Shown here: positions 1 through 10,703 of the stretch, one piece after another
How the letters are laid out: the number at the start of each line of letters is the position of its first letter
Numbering within the stretch: the first letter of the stretch is position 1
Program-made: the position numbers and the translations under genes
Source: Alopecurus myosuroides
Lineage: Eukaryota > Streptophyta > Magnoliopsida > Poales > Poaceae
Direction: 5' to 3'
DNA: 64,000 nt
Assembly: GCA_028641055.1 (NCBI GenBank)
Contig: CM054057.1
Span: forward strand, 403,114,814 to 403,178,813
The notes under the pieces: model-generated
Seen by the model: only the letters and a program-made list of their open reading frames with translations
What the model was told of the DNA's origin: nothing
Databases searched by the model: none

Positions 1-1521
1 CCTCTTCATGAAGAATTCCAAAAACTGAATCTTGGTCTTGTTCCTCAAGGCTATCTTGCAAACTTGACAGCCAGTCCAACTCTCGAGGACAAGATTCGTT
101 CTGAACAACTTCGTGATGCTGAAATCAAGAAGATTGTAGAGCACATCAAAGCAGGCAATGAGAAATTTGAATCCTTCTCAATTGATGACAAGGGAACTGT
201 GTTCTTCGAAGGACGCATTGCAGTTCCTCAAATTCAAAGTCTCAAAAATGTCATTCTCAAGGAGGCTCATGAAACTCCTCTCTCCATACACCCTGGAAGT
301 ACAAAGATGTACCAGGACCTCAAGACACTGTATTGGTGGCCTAGCATGAAACGTGAAATTGCTCAATACGTTTCTGAATGTGACGTCTGTCAGCGTGTCA
401 AGGCAGTTCATCAGAAAACAACAGGTCTTCTCCAACCTTTGAAAATCCCTGAATGGAAGTGGGACATGATTGAAATGGACTTCTTCACTGGTTTTCCAAA
501 GTCCAAGAGGGGCAATGATGCAATCTTCGTTGTCATTGATCGACTCACTAAAGTCGCTCACTTCTTTCCTGTCAAAGAGACAATCTCAGCTAGTCAGTTA
601 GCAGAGCTCTACACAGCAAAGATTGTTCCTCTTCATGGTATTCCATTGGAAATAATCTCAGACCGTGGAAGCATCTTCACTTCTCATTTCTGGAAAAGCT
701 TTCAAGAAGCCTTGGGCACCAAGCTTCTGTTGAGCACAGCCTATCATCCTCAGTCTCAAGGTCAAGTCGAAAGAGTCAATCAGATTCTCGAGGATATGCT
801 CAGATCATGTGGTCTCTCTTTTGGCATGAAATGGGAGGAATGTCTTCCATATGCTGAATTCTCCTACAACAACAGCTTCCAGGCAAGTCTAGGCATGGCA
901 CCATTCGAGGCTCTCTATGGCCGCAGATGCAGGAGTCCAATCAATTGGTCTGGAGCTGGTGAACGTTCACTCTTAGGCCCTGACATTGTTAAGGAGGCCG
1001 AAGAGAAAGTTCGCATCATTCGTGACAATCTGAAGATTGCTCAGTCTCGTCAGAAAAGCTACTATGACAGCAAACACAGGGACATGGTCTATGCAGCTGG
1101 AGACAAAGCATATCTCCGTGTTACTCCCCTTAGAGGCACTCATCATTTTGGTGTCAAGGGAAAGCTTGCACCATGATATATTGGTCCCTTCAACATTCTC
1201 TCAAGGCATGCAGAAAATGCCTATCGTCTTGAACTTCCAGAAAAGCTATCCAAGGTGCACGATGTGTTTCACGTGTCACAGCTCACGAGGTGCTTCAAAG
1301 ATCCAGGTCGTGCAGTTGATCATGATTCCATTGAACTGCAAGAAGACCTCTCTTATGAAGAGCACCCTATTCGCATTCTCGATGAGACCGAGCACAAAAC
1401 TCGCAACAAGAGCACTAAGTTCTTAAAAGTGCAGTGGTCTCATCATTCCGATAAAGAGGCAACGTGGGAGACCGAAGAGGATCTTCGCAAGAAGTATCCG
1501 GACCTTTTCTCTTCTCAGTAG
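1..1521 (+). pseudogene. Element A: Tekay integrase and chromodomain, one nonsense codon
   Basis: C-terminal part of a Ty3/gypsy (chromovirus, Tekay lineage) polyprotein; the frame is already open at base 1, so the N-terminal part lies outside the window. In order there are an HHCC zinc-binding module (H-H-C-C at about bases 265-395), the catalytic core with D in EMDFFTG, D in ISDRG and E in QVERVN, the GPF region (YIGPF, just past the stop), and a chromodomain near bases 1365-1510 with the aromatic/acidic pattern VQWSHHSDKEATWE. Integrase inserts the cDNA copy and the chromodomain is thought to target it to heterochromatin. An in-frame TGA at 1174-1176 sits where Arg is expected before YIGPF, consistent with CGA to TGA; the frame then continues unbroken to TAG at 1519-1521. 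The copy is therefore broken by a single point change in the part that is visible. The frame ends 37 bp before the LTR. Confidence 0.9.
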
Positions 1522-1544
1522 GAATCTCGGGGCACGATTCCTTC

Positions 1545-1553
1545 AAGGGGGGG
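1545..1553 (+). other. Element A polypurine tract
   Basis: A run of AAG followed by six more G lies just after the polyprotein stop and five bases before the LTR start TGTAACATCCC. This is the expected position of the plus-strand primer for reverse transcription. Confidence 0.75.
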
Positions 1554-2186
1554 CGTTTTGTAACATCCCAAGTATGAAACAAACCTTAGAATGTTTTGCT
1601 TCTTGTTAATTTATGTTAATGCATCATGTCATCATAAGCATTGCATGTGGCATGTGTTTCAATTTGAAATTCAATTCAATTTCAAACCAATTGGTTCATA
1701 CTTGGTATGTTCCAATGTTTTCAAAATAAATCACTAACAGAAACAAATCAATTGCTTCCATAAATTTGAATTTTCACATAATTGACTTGGTTAAGTTTTC
1801 AAATAATTCAATTATTGCAAAATTCAAGCAATTGCATTTAAAATTCAAACAGCAACAAATATTTAAAATTTTGAAAAACAAAAGTTGGTGCAACTGGGAA
1901 TTTGCAATCAGGAACTCATAAAAATGTATCACCAAAATTATTGGATACCAAAAAACCCCTTCTTTTCTTTCTCTTTTCCTTTCTACAAAAAAAAAGAAGA
2001 AAGAAAAATAAATAAAGCAAAAAAAAGGGGGAGGCAGCCAGGCCAGCCAACAGGCCGGCCCAGGCCACCTACAACCCCCCAAACCAGGCCCAAGCGCCTC
2101 CCACGCCTGTCGTCTTCCTCCTCTGCACGGAGACAGAGAAGGGGAGATCATCCCCCACCTGCAGCCCCTACCTGCTCCCTTCCCTC

Positions 2187-2195
2187 TCTATAACT
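2187..2195 (+). promoter_or_regulatory. Probable LTR TATA box of element A
   Basis: CTATAACTA lies in a C-rich stretch, and the GC-rich leader and a good splice donor (CCG/GTGAGC at 2400) follow within about 210 bp. Position and context fit the pol II promoter of the LTR. The start site itself cannot be read from sequence. Confidence 0.5.
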
Positions 2196-2601
2196 ACCCC
2201 GAGGTCCTAGGGAAACCCTAGCCCCCTCTCCCTTTCCTCTCCAGCCGCCGCCGCCCCTTTCTTATTCTCCCTGTCCTTTTCCTTTTCTGAGCTTGGTTCT
2301 GCTAACTGCAAGGGAGAGAGAGGCCATGGCCGGCGCTTGAAGGTCTCCGCTGCTGCCGCCGGTCGCCCTCGAGCCCGATCGACACCACCAACCTACTCCC
2401 GGTGAGCCGCCGTTTCCGTTTTCCCCTTTCCCGCTTCTTTTCATCGAGGTTTGCCCGCGCACACGCACGCCGAGCGGTAGCAGCGCTGCCGTCCCTGGCG
2501 TCCAGTCCGTCCTCGTCGTGAAGTTCAGAAGTTTCAGAATTTCCGCGCATATCTCACCTCAAAATATTTTCGCATCATAGATCTAACACAAAGCAACAGC
2601 C

Positions 2602-2655
2602 CAGACCAGTGGCACAAGCCCACGCACGCGAGCCCGAGGGCGCGGGTTCGAGGCC
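2602..2655 (+). other. tRNA-like module (A-box and B-box like) in the LTR of A
   Basis: CAGACCAGTGG at 2602-2612 resembles the pol III A box (TRGCNNAGTGG) and GGTTCGAGGCC at 2645-2655 resembles the B box (GGTTCGANTCC), with tRNA-like spacing and in the sense orientation of the element. A run of 14 C follows. A related module lies at the equivalent place in both LTRs of element E. It does not fold as a full tRNA by eye, so I do not call a tRNA gene. Confidence 0.4.
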
Positions 2656-3563
2656 CCCCCCCCCCCCGCGCAATTCTTTTGGGATTTATTTTTCCTGCAG
2701 CCCAGCCCCAAAGCAGATCAAAATCGTAACTTGTAAATTCCACCAAATATTCATAAATGCTCCAATTTTGGTGATTCAAATTTCTGTAGATTCATAACTG
2801 TGAGCACTTTCGAAATATGTAAAAATGTCAACATGTTTCTGTAATAAATTTTGCACTAAATAATTAAATACAGAAATGGCTATTAAAATTTGAAACTTTG
2901 GAAATTCATAACTTGAGTTCTGTTCACCCAAATTGAGCAAACTTGGGCTCTAAAATTTTGTCTTAACAAACTATACACAGTGGTATTTTATTTGGTCACA
3001 ATTGAATTAAATTTGAACATGTTTCCTTCTGTTTACTAAAAGGGGCAGAATAAAAATGCTTATGGAAAATGCATAATAAATTCAATAATGATCCAAAAAT
3101 TATGTTTAATACCTCAAAATGTTCAGTGAAACATTGTCCACATGTTTTAAAGTATTTCCCATGCTTTTGTAACTGAAAGTACCTCTTTTTAAATTGTTTA
3201 CCAAAAATGGCAGAAATGAAAACAATAAGAATTAATTCTTATTTATTATTTTCTTCACCCAAAAATTATGGAAACTATACCAAAATGGAAAGAAGTTCAA
3301 TTAATAACAGAAAAGCATCATTTCATGCATGTGGGAATACTTTTGATGTATTGGTCTTATTAAAATTAATAATAGTCCACTAAGATAAATATGAGAGGTT
3401 TCCAAATAATGCAAACTTATTTGGGGCACTCATTTAACTTGATGATCATGTCCATGATCTCTTACTTCCATTAAAATGTCATGCATCATCCCATGTTTGT
3501 GCATTATGCCATGTTATTGATTGTCCGCCTCTCTTTGTTGTTTGTTTGCTTCTTCTCGAATAG

Positions 3564-3641
3564 ACGACGACGTTGAGACAGACGAGGTTTACGACACCAC
3601 TTCAGAGGAGTTAGCCCAGTACCAGACTATTGAGTTTGCAG
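3564..3641 (+). CDS. Putative acidic exon 2 of an LTR-encoded spliced mini-gene (element A)
   Basis: A 78-bp open segment follows an acceptor-like GAATAG and ends at CAG/GCAAGT, the consensus of a GC-type donor. Read in phase (2 + 75 + 1 bases) it encodes an acidic peptide starting DDVETDEVYD. Phase and flanks match the equivalent segment in the LTR of element F, a diverged family. Joining to the segment at 4862 restores a frame through the junction (G + AC gives Asp, then Tyr). No start codon could be assigned; the first exon may be in the leader before the donor at 2400, where the only ATG opens a four-codon frame. Function unknown. Confidence 0.4.
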
Positions 3642-4121
3642 GCAAGTATTCACTCACATGAACCATTGTGTCCATTCCTCACTTGATACCGATACTTTCC
3701 GTTGTCTAATCTGCTAGCCTTATGATTCGTTGCTTATGTTCCGATCCTATCACATGTTATCCTGCAACCCCGAAATAGCCTCTCCTCCACACCTATAACC
3801 CTGTTGCTTGTTGGCATGTGTCTTACTAGCATGCTTAGGGTTGTTGTGCTCGAGTCTGATGTCCGTTATTTTTCTTTTACCATATTTATTATGTTCTGGG
3901 GGCTCGATATTTAAACAACAACCTGTTAATGTTTGAGGTAATAATAATTTGATGTTAAGGCACCGGCAGGAGGGCCGGGAATGGTTTTGAGGCCTGCTAG
4001 TGTCGAACTCAGGAAAAGTTCTTGTCCTCTAGATCCATGATGAGCGCGCTAACCGCTTGTGGGAAGCGTGTATGGGCGCCCCCCGCAACTCTGATTCGAT
4101 TCGCATCTCGTCCAAATCGCC

Positions 4122-4475
4122 TCATTTAGTTCGGGTTTTCCATTTGCAGCATGCATATGCAGGTGCGAACCCTCGGCGCCAGGGTGGTAACTTTTGTATT
4201 CGGCATTTAGGGAGACACGTTCTTAGAGTGCTATGAGGGTCCCCTTTTCTTCGTGGGGCTTGATTAGCCGTGCGCTCAATTGCACGGGGTTCTTTGGGCT
4301 TGATGCGAAGAAGAGTTGGGTTGTGTTGAGTGGCCTGCTTGGTGGGTTTGATCCCCGCCTGGCGGGTTATTCTTACGTGTACGGCCAAATTGGTGCATCC
4401 CTGCAGGGTTAAATCTTCTCGAGAAGCCGTGTTGTCCGCGGTTATGGATGACTTGGTGATAGGGCTGGCTAACAA
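4122..4475 (-). other. Conserved LTR block with an antisense open frame
   Basis: This block of the A LTR is conserved in both LTRs of element E (near 20580-20940 and 53670-54030), and an antisense frame stays open for much of it in all three. The A and E frames part near the end, which points to DNA-level rather than protein-level conservation. I record it as a conserved LTR region, not as a gene. Confidence 0.35.
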
Positions 4476-4861
4476 GGATTAGACAACTTACACCTAATTA
4501 ATAATAATTTGACTAGTAATAGGCATATAGACACAATAACTTGAACCTTCATTAATCCAACTGTGTGGGTTATCCTCGGATTGCTTCTTTGGATAAGGGG
4601 CGAGATCCAGGATGGGTTTGATTGAGGTTAGTGGTAGTTGGCTCCGATGCGCTATCTTATCCCTTTCTTTTAGCCGTATGTTGTAGCGTGTCTCTGTAGT
4701 TGGTTAGTTAGTGCAGCCCACTGCCGCACCTTTGTATCACTTATCTTCCGTTGAACCCAAAGCATCTGTACTTGGTGTTGTCGGGTACACTTTGGTATCT
4801 TGTGCGTCTTGCTTGCCAGTACTCGTCCGTACTGACCCCTTTGGGGCTGCTGGTTCTGCAG

Positions 4862-4926
4862 ACTACGTTTCCGAGGATCCCCATGGTGGCTACTACGTGG
4901 AGTATGACGAGGCTGCTAACGAGTAG
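4862..4926 (+). CDS. Putative terminal acidic exon of the LTR mini-gene (element A)
   Basis: It starts right after an acceptor-like CTGCAG and, in the phase left by the 3564-3641 exon, encodes DYVSEDPHGGYYVEYDEAANE and then TAG at 4924-4926. The Asp-Tyr start, the acidic and tyrosine-rich character and the phase are shared with the equivalent exon of element F at 23327-23394. The predicted intron between the two segments is about 1.2 kb. No known domain is recognised. Confidence 0.4.
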
Positions 4927-5395
4927 ATAGCGGACCCGGGCAGGATCCGAGATTTCGTGGATGGGCTCCGTTCTTTTCGTTTCCGGCCTCTTAGGCCTAT
5001 TTGGATCTTGTCTGTACTCAGACACTTTGGATGCTTCCGCTGTGATGTAATGATGACTTGTTGGGACATGTGTCCTCCGCATGACTGTATTTGCTATCTC
5101 TGCTCTAGTGAGAGCTTTTGCCACTTATTTCTATTTCTTTGTGTCTTAGAGATTTGTTATGATATCACTTGTTCAAATGTCGTTGAAATACCATGTGTGT
5201 ATGTTATGAAGTACGTCAATGGAAGTATTCGGATTCCTATTGGATGGTTTCACAGACGATGAATAGTAGAGGATGGTTGTCACACGTTTACGTGTTGGCC
5301 TACTCATATTGAGATGCGGGTGCAGGTAGGCCCCGTAAGCCAATTATCTACTGTTTAGCGGGCTGTGTGTATCCTCTAGAAGTCCGGGTGCGACA

Positions 5396-6514
5396 AACTA
5401 GAAATCATGGGAAGGTAAAACCAGAGTAACTTCAAAACTTTCAACAAAAAGAGAGGTGTATTAGTAACATGAGAAATATTACAACCATATTTTCCTCTCT
5501 CATAATAATTTTCAGTAGCATCATGAACAAACTCAACAACATAATTATCACATAAAGCATGTTTGTCATGGCCTATAAGAACACAATTCATATCAAGCTT
5601 AAAAACAGTGGGATCAAAACTTAAAGTCAGCTCTTCTTTTCCCCCACTTTTAGCGATAGCAAAACAAGATAGTTGGTCACTCTTAAAAGGTATATGACAC
5701 ATTATAGCAATCCTATTTTCAGTAGCATTATGATTTATAACATCAAGTAACATAGGACCATCATCAAGAGCATTATCATAAGATTTATCCAAGTAGCATG
5801 GATTATCATAAGTAACAGTAGCAATATCATTCTCACAAGTTTGATTCATAGTAGTATCAAGGTCACAAGTATAGAAAGTATCAATTTCATGAAATAATGT
5901 ATGAGTTAAAAAGTTAGTATCATTGGGAGGTTGACATGGGTAGCTCCATTCTTCCTCCTCTCGATCATCACTCTCCTCCTCTTTTTCATCCAATGAGCTT
6001 CCAGATTCAGCAATTTCTTCTTCCATAAGCTCCTGCAAGGCATTATTCTCTTCCTTAGGTTGACACCATTTATTAAGATAATGTAGTAATTATTATCCTT
6101 GTAATTATCAAATCAATATTCAAGTATAGCATAATTCTCATATTTATAAAGTGCATCATCAATACTTTCAAGCAAATAGGCAATTTCGAATGCACCCTTC
6201 CAAGCAATAAATTCTTCAATTTGTTCCACATCATATAGTTCATAATTTCCCTTAACATAATAAGATATGGTAACATCATCATTATACTCACATTGAAAAG
6301 GGAGGTGTTTATACCTCCTACAGCAGCAAGATTTATCAAAGCAATAAGTAACATTATAAGTAGAGCACAAGTTTTTAGCGTAGTCCTGCACTTTATTAAT
6401 TTTCTCGCGTAAGTGTATCCCTTTTTGTGACAAGCGGTGTTCCTTATAATATTTTTGATGTTCATCCGTGAACTCACCTTGCCTAAAAGATCTAGTTTCA
6501 AAGACATCAAACAT
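5396..6514 (-). pseudogene. Element B: Athila-type ORF of unknown function, broken and cut by A
   Basis: First ORF after the primer-binding site of an Athila-type element. It opens at an ATG at 6514 (MFDVFETRSF), has a Cys-rich middle (CFDKSCCCRR) and stops at 6113. Similar coding continues in another frame from about 6055 to 5396 with a run of Glu/Asp (near EEESDDREEEE) and a hydrophobic end (KLLWFYLP). The break therefore looks like one stop plus one frameshift. The ORF runs into the LTR of element A at 5395, so its C-terminus is lost from view. I see no gag, protease or RT motif. It may be a pre-gag ORF or the cargo of a non-autonomous relative. Function unknown. Confidence 0.55.
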
Positions 6515-6676
6515 TGATAGCAAGCATGATAAAGCAAAAATAACAACTAGAATAAGAACTAAATTTTTTGTGTTTTTGATATAAAGAAGAAAAACAAGAC
6601 AAAAATAAAAACAAGACAATAAACAAAATAAAGAGGTTGAGAGTGAGAGACTCCCCTTGCCAGAGGACTTCTTTCT

Positions 6677-6693
6677 CCCCGGCAACGGCGCCA
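6677..6693 (-). other. Element B primer-binding site (tRNA-Asp type)
   Basis: On the minus strand this reads TGGCGCCGTTGCCGGGG, the classic Athila-type primer site matching the 3' end of tRNA-Asp. It sits 20 bp inside the inner edge of the LTR and shows that B is on the minus strand and that 6714-8283 is its 5' LTR. Confidence 0.8.
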
Positions 6694-6713
6694 GACTAAT
6701 CCTTGATGCACTT

Positions 6714-8283
6714 TGTTGGGAACCCCAAGAGGAGGGTATGATGAGCACAGCGGTAGGAGTTTTCCCCTTAGTTAAGAACCAGGGTTATCAATCCAGTAGG
6801 AGAAAGAGGACCTTCGGAAAGGTTGATGCCACTCACGGTGGTGCTGGAGCTTCACCGATGTCAGCAACAACGTGGAACATGCACACAACACAACCAAAAT
6901 ACTTTGCACCAACGGTAAAGTGAGGTTGTCAATCTCATCGGTTTTGCTGAAAACAAAGATTAGACGTATAGTGTGGAAAATGATGAATGCTTGTAGTAAG
7001 TAAAGAAAGCAGGAAATTGTTGTGGTTTGTTTAAGAGTCTAGAAAAATGGACCGAGGTTCATAGTTTCACTAGTGGTGTCTCTCCATAAAAGATAGTATG
7101 CTGGGTGAACAAATTACAGCTCGGCAATTGACAAATAGAGGTTGCACCGTAGTGCACAATATGACATGAAGATTACTATGATATATAGTGCGGGCATTAC
7201 AACAAGATACATAGACCGACACCCATCTGCATCTATGACTAATAATCCACCCTTAGGTTATCATCCGAACCCCCTTAGGTATTAAGTTGCAAGCAACAGA
7301 TAATTGCATTAAACAAAGTGTGTAATGTAAGAAATGATTATGCACGCGCGCACTCTCACCGCTGTTTTCTCCCTAATGGCAATAGCACATCCTCCCCCTT
7401 CACGTTTCTGTCACTCGAGCAAGGCGAAAAGGAGGCATGAACCCACTATCGAGCATAAATACTCCATCTTGGAGTCACTAGAAACTACTTGGCCAGAGTA
7501 ACCACTATCAATGGAAAGCATGCAAGATCACAAATAGCATATGCAAATAAAGACTATAATCAACTTGGCATAAGTTAAATATTCATTGGATCCCAGCAAA
7601 CATAGCACATAGAATTGCATAAGATCAATCTCGATCATGATAGGCAGCTCACGAGATCTAAACATGGAGGCATATGAGGAGAAGACAACCATCTAGCTAC
7701 AACTACGAATCTGTAGTCCAAGGATGAACTATTCACGCATCACTCCGGAGGCAGCATGGTGATGGAGAAGCCTCCGGTGATGATCTCCTCTCCGGCAGGG
7801 TGCCGGAAACAGCTTCAGAACCCCCCTGATCTAGGGTTGACGGTGACGGCGGCTGTGGAACTTTTTGGGGATTTTTGATCAGGTGTTTAGGGTTTTCCAT
7901 CCAGGGGCCTTAAATAGGCGAAAGGGCAAAGGTGGTGGAGCTCCAGGGGCCCCACACTCATAGCTGGCGCGGCCAGGGGGACCCGCGCCACCCTATGGTG
8001 TGGCCCTCCTGTTTCCCCTCTTCGACTCCTCTTTGGTGTTCTGGATGCTTCCGGGGAAAATAGGAACTTCGGGCTTTGTGGGGTCCAATTCCGAGAATGT
8101 TTGCAGAACAACTTTTCTGAAACCAAAAACAGCAGAAAATAGGGAACTGGCACTTGGCATCTTGTTAATAGGTTAGTCCCGAAAAACATATAAAAATTCT
8201 ATAAATAAGGGAGAAAACAAGTAGCAATTGGCAAAATATAATCATGGAGCATCAGAAATTATAGATACGTTGGAGATGTATCA
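6714..8283 (-). repeat. Element B 5' LTR (1570 bp, Athila)
   Basis: On the minus strand it begins TGATACATCTCCAACG at 8283 and ends TTCCCAACA at 6714, followed by the primer-binding site. It is the inverse of, and similar along its length to, the LTR of element D at 61202-62771, which is also 1570 bp. The right flank (8284 onward, CTCAC) falls in the middle of the gag of element C, so B inserted in C. The 3' LTR and the matching target-site duplication lie left of the window. Confidence 0.85.
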
Positions 8284-8942
8284 CTCACCCGCTGGATGGC
8301 ATGACTTGTGATGATTTCAAGGAAGGATTTCGTAATGCGCATATCTCATCTAGGATAATGAACCTCAAGAAGGAGGATTTTCGTAGCTTGAAGCAGGGAG
8401 GAAGAACACAAAAGGAATATATGGATGAATTTTGCTCGTTATCCACGTATGCACCCAAGGACATTGATACAGATGATAAGAGGAAGGAAAAAATCCTGAA
8501 TGGACTTAAAGGAGAGCTGAAAATACCCTTGTATGTGGATTATGCACCCAATTACCAGTCTCTGTTGGACAAAGCTATCACCTTGGACAACAACATGAGG
8601 AAGGAGGAAAACAGGAAAAGAAAGTTCAGTGCTAGCAAGCACAACTCTGAGATCACGCACAAGAAACAACATTTCCCTGAAGGAAGTGGACACAAGCCGT
8701 GGAATTGGCATAATGGTCATAACCACATTGGTGGGTACAAGGGAAATAATGGAGGATTCAAAGGAAACGAAAATAATGGGAATAACAACAACAAAGGACA
8801 TCAACGCCACAACCCTGAGGCGAGGATAGATCTTTCGCAGGTGACATGCTACAAATGTAAGAAGACATGACATTTTGAAAACAAGTGCCCAGAAAGGAAA
8901 TTTGATGAAAATGCCAAGCCAAACCCATTTCAGAAGGGACAC
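8284..8942 (+). pseudogene. Element C gag, 5'-truncated, stop in the zinc knuckle
   Basis: Retrotransposon gag (capsid and nucleocapsid). The visible part starts inside the capsid domain (FKEGFRNAHISS) because B interrupts the N-terminus. It continues through the conserved helices (MNLKKEDFRSLKQG, KEYMDEF) into an Asn/Gly/His-rich linker (about 8690-8820) and a CCHC knuckle CYKCKKT-stop-HFENKC. The TGA at 8868-8870 replaces the residue before His (normally Gly), so translation would stop inside the knuckle. The frame continues afterwards in the same phase. Confidence 0.85.
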
Positions 8943-10703
8943 GTGAACCACGTCAATATGGAAGAAGTGATGGATGAGCCTGATGGTGTGATTGGTACGT
9001 TCCTACTCAACTCCTTTGCAGCATTGGTTTTATTTGATACTGGAGCATCACATTCATTCATATCAAGGATTTTTGTAAACAAAAATGGATTAATCACTGA
9101 AACCATAGGAAGAACCATTAGAGTGAGTTCTCCAGGAGGAGATATATTTGTCAATACTGGATGTAGAGATATCATCCTAGAAATTGGGAAGTATAGATTC
9201 CCAACCCATCTGGTAGTACTAGAATCATAGGGTCTAGATGTCATTCTGGGAATGGATTGGATGATAAATTTTGGAGGAGTCATCGACTGCATTGATAGAT
9301 CTATCTCACTTACCACCCAGAGGGAAGAAGGATTAGATTCAAATCCAAAATGGAACTTAAAGGGGTCAGGCTGAACTCTCTTAAGGGGGTTAGCCCAGAT
9401 CAAGTACCCATAGTAAGGGAATACCTTGATGTTTTCCCCAAAGAATTACCAGGAATGCCACGAGACTGAGATGTAGAGTTTCTTATTGATCTACTACCAG
9501 GCACGGGCCCCATAGAAAAGAGACCTTACCAATGTCCACAAACGAACTAAAGGAACTTAAGAAACATCTGGAAGAACAACTAGGCAAAGGTTTCATTCAA
9601 GAGAGTTCATCACCATGGGGAGCCCCGGTTCTCTTCGTAGATAAGAAGGATAAGAGTCGGCGTTTTGTAATGGACTATTGTTCCCTAAATGAAGTGACTA
9701 TCAAGAACAAATACCCTTTGCAAAAAATCAACGATCTGTTTGAACAGTTGGAGGGAGCATGCGTGTTTTCCAAGATTGATCTTCGAACTGGATATTTTCA
9801 ACTAAAGATTAGGGAGCTTGATATACCTAAGACAACCTTCGTCACCCGATATGGTTCTTACAAATACATAGTGATGCCTTTCGGTTTAACCAATGCCCCG
9901 TCCGATTTCATGACTATGATGAACAAAGTGTTCACGGAATTTCTTGATAAGTTCGTCGTGGTATTCATTGACGACATACTCATCTATTCAAAAATCAGCA
10001 AGGAACATGAGAATCACCTACGACAAATCTTGGAGAAGCTACGAGAGCAAAAACTCTATGCCAAGTTCAGCAAGTGTGAATTTTGGCTTAGTGAAGTAGG
10101 ATTTCCTGGGCACATTGTGTCAAAGGAGGGAATACCCGTTGATCCATCCAAAGTAGAAGCAGTAACAGAGTGGGAACCACCCAAGAATGTTGGAGAAATT
10201 CGTAGTTTCTCGGGTCTGGCAGGTTACTACCTAAGATTCATTGAGAATTTCTCCAAGATAGAAAAACCTATTACAAAGTTGTTAAAAAGGAAAAATAATT
10301 TTCAATGGAACGATGCATGTGAAGTTAGCTTCCAAGAATTGAAGTAACGTCTGGTAACAGCCCCAGTTCTGTGCTTACCAGACCTAGAGAAGGAATTCCA
10401 GGTGTACTGTGATGCCTCACATCAAGGTTTAGGAAGCGTTTTGATGCAAGGAGGCAGAGTGGTATCTTATGCCTCTAGAAAACTCAAGAAGCACGAAGTA
10501 AATTATCTCACACATGATCTTGAGCTAGATTTGGAATTACATGCATTGAAAACCTGGAGACACCATTTGATGGGAAAAAGGTGTGAAGTTTTCATGGACC
10601 ATAAAAGTTTGAAATATATCTTCACCCAGAAGGAGTTGAATATGAGACAACGAAGATGGTTAGAACTCATCAAGTATTATGACCTCAGTTTACAGTACCA
10701 CCC
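8943..10703 (+). pseudogene. Element C protease, reverse transcriptase and RNase H (first part), broken
   Basis: The protease has its active-site motif LFDTGASHSF near 9033. A TAG at 9228-9230 interrupts it, and a TGA near 9470 and a frameshift just before 9532 separate it from RT. RT (9532-10347) has the fingers motif [13 protein letters not shown], the DLRTGYFQL region and the catalytic FIDD at about 9966. A TAA at 10345-10347 breaks the connection. RNase H starts with the catalytic D of [11 protein letters not shown], has the second acidic site near [16 protein letters not shown] and the DHKSLKYIF motif, and is cut at 10703 by the Angela insertion inside YHPG. Confidence 0.88.

Larger units (their letters stand above)
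1559..5395 (+). repeat. Element A 3' LTR (3837 bp, Tekay)
   Basis: It begins TGTAACATCCC directly after the polypurine tract and ends GGGTGCGACA. The sequence after 5395 belongs to Athila element B, so A inserted into B. The LTR is AT-rich at its start, then has a GC-rich promoter and leader zone (about 2040-2500), a long AT-rich intron-like zone and a conserved 3' third. The 3' third (about 4040-4480) is closely similar, in inverse orientation, to both LTRs of element E, so A and E belong to the same or sister families. The partner LTR and the other target-site duplication are outside the window; the right flank starts AACTA. Confidence 0.85.

Noticed and set aside
2654..2667. Run of 14 C in the LTR of A
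   Set aside because: Simple homopolymer, possibly length-variable or a sequencing artefact; a similar C-run length difference is seen between the F LTR copies.
7887..8189. ORF in the LTR of B with a counterpart in the LTR of D (61332-61598)
   Set aside because: It lies in homologous LTR sequence, antisense in B and element-sense in D if read by coordinates, with shifted frames between copies; DNA similarity explains it.
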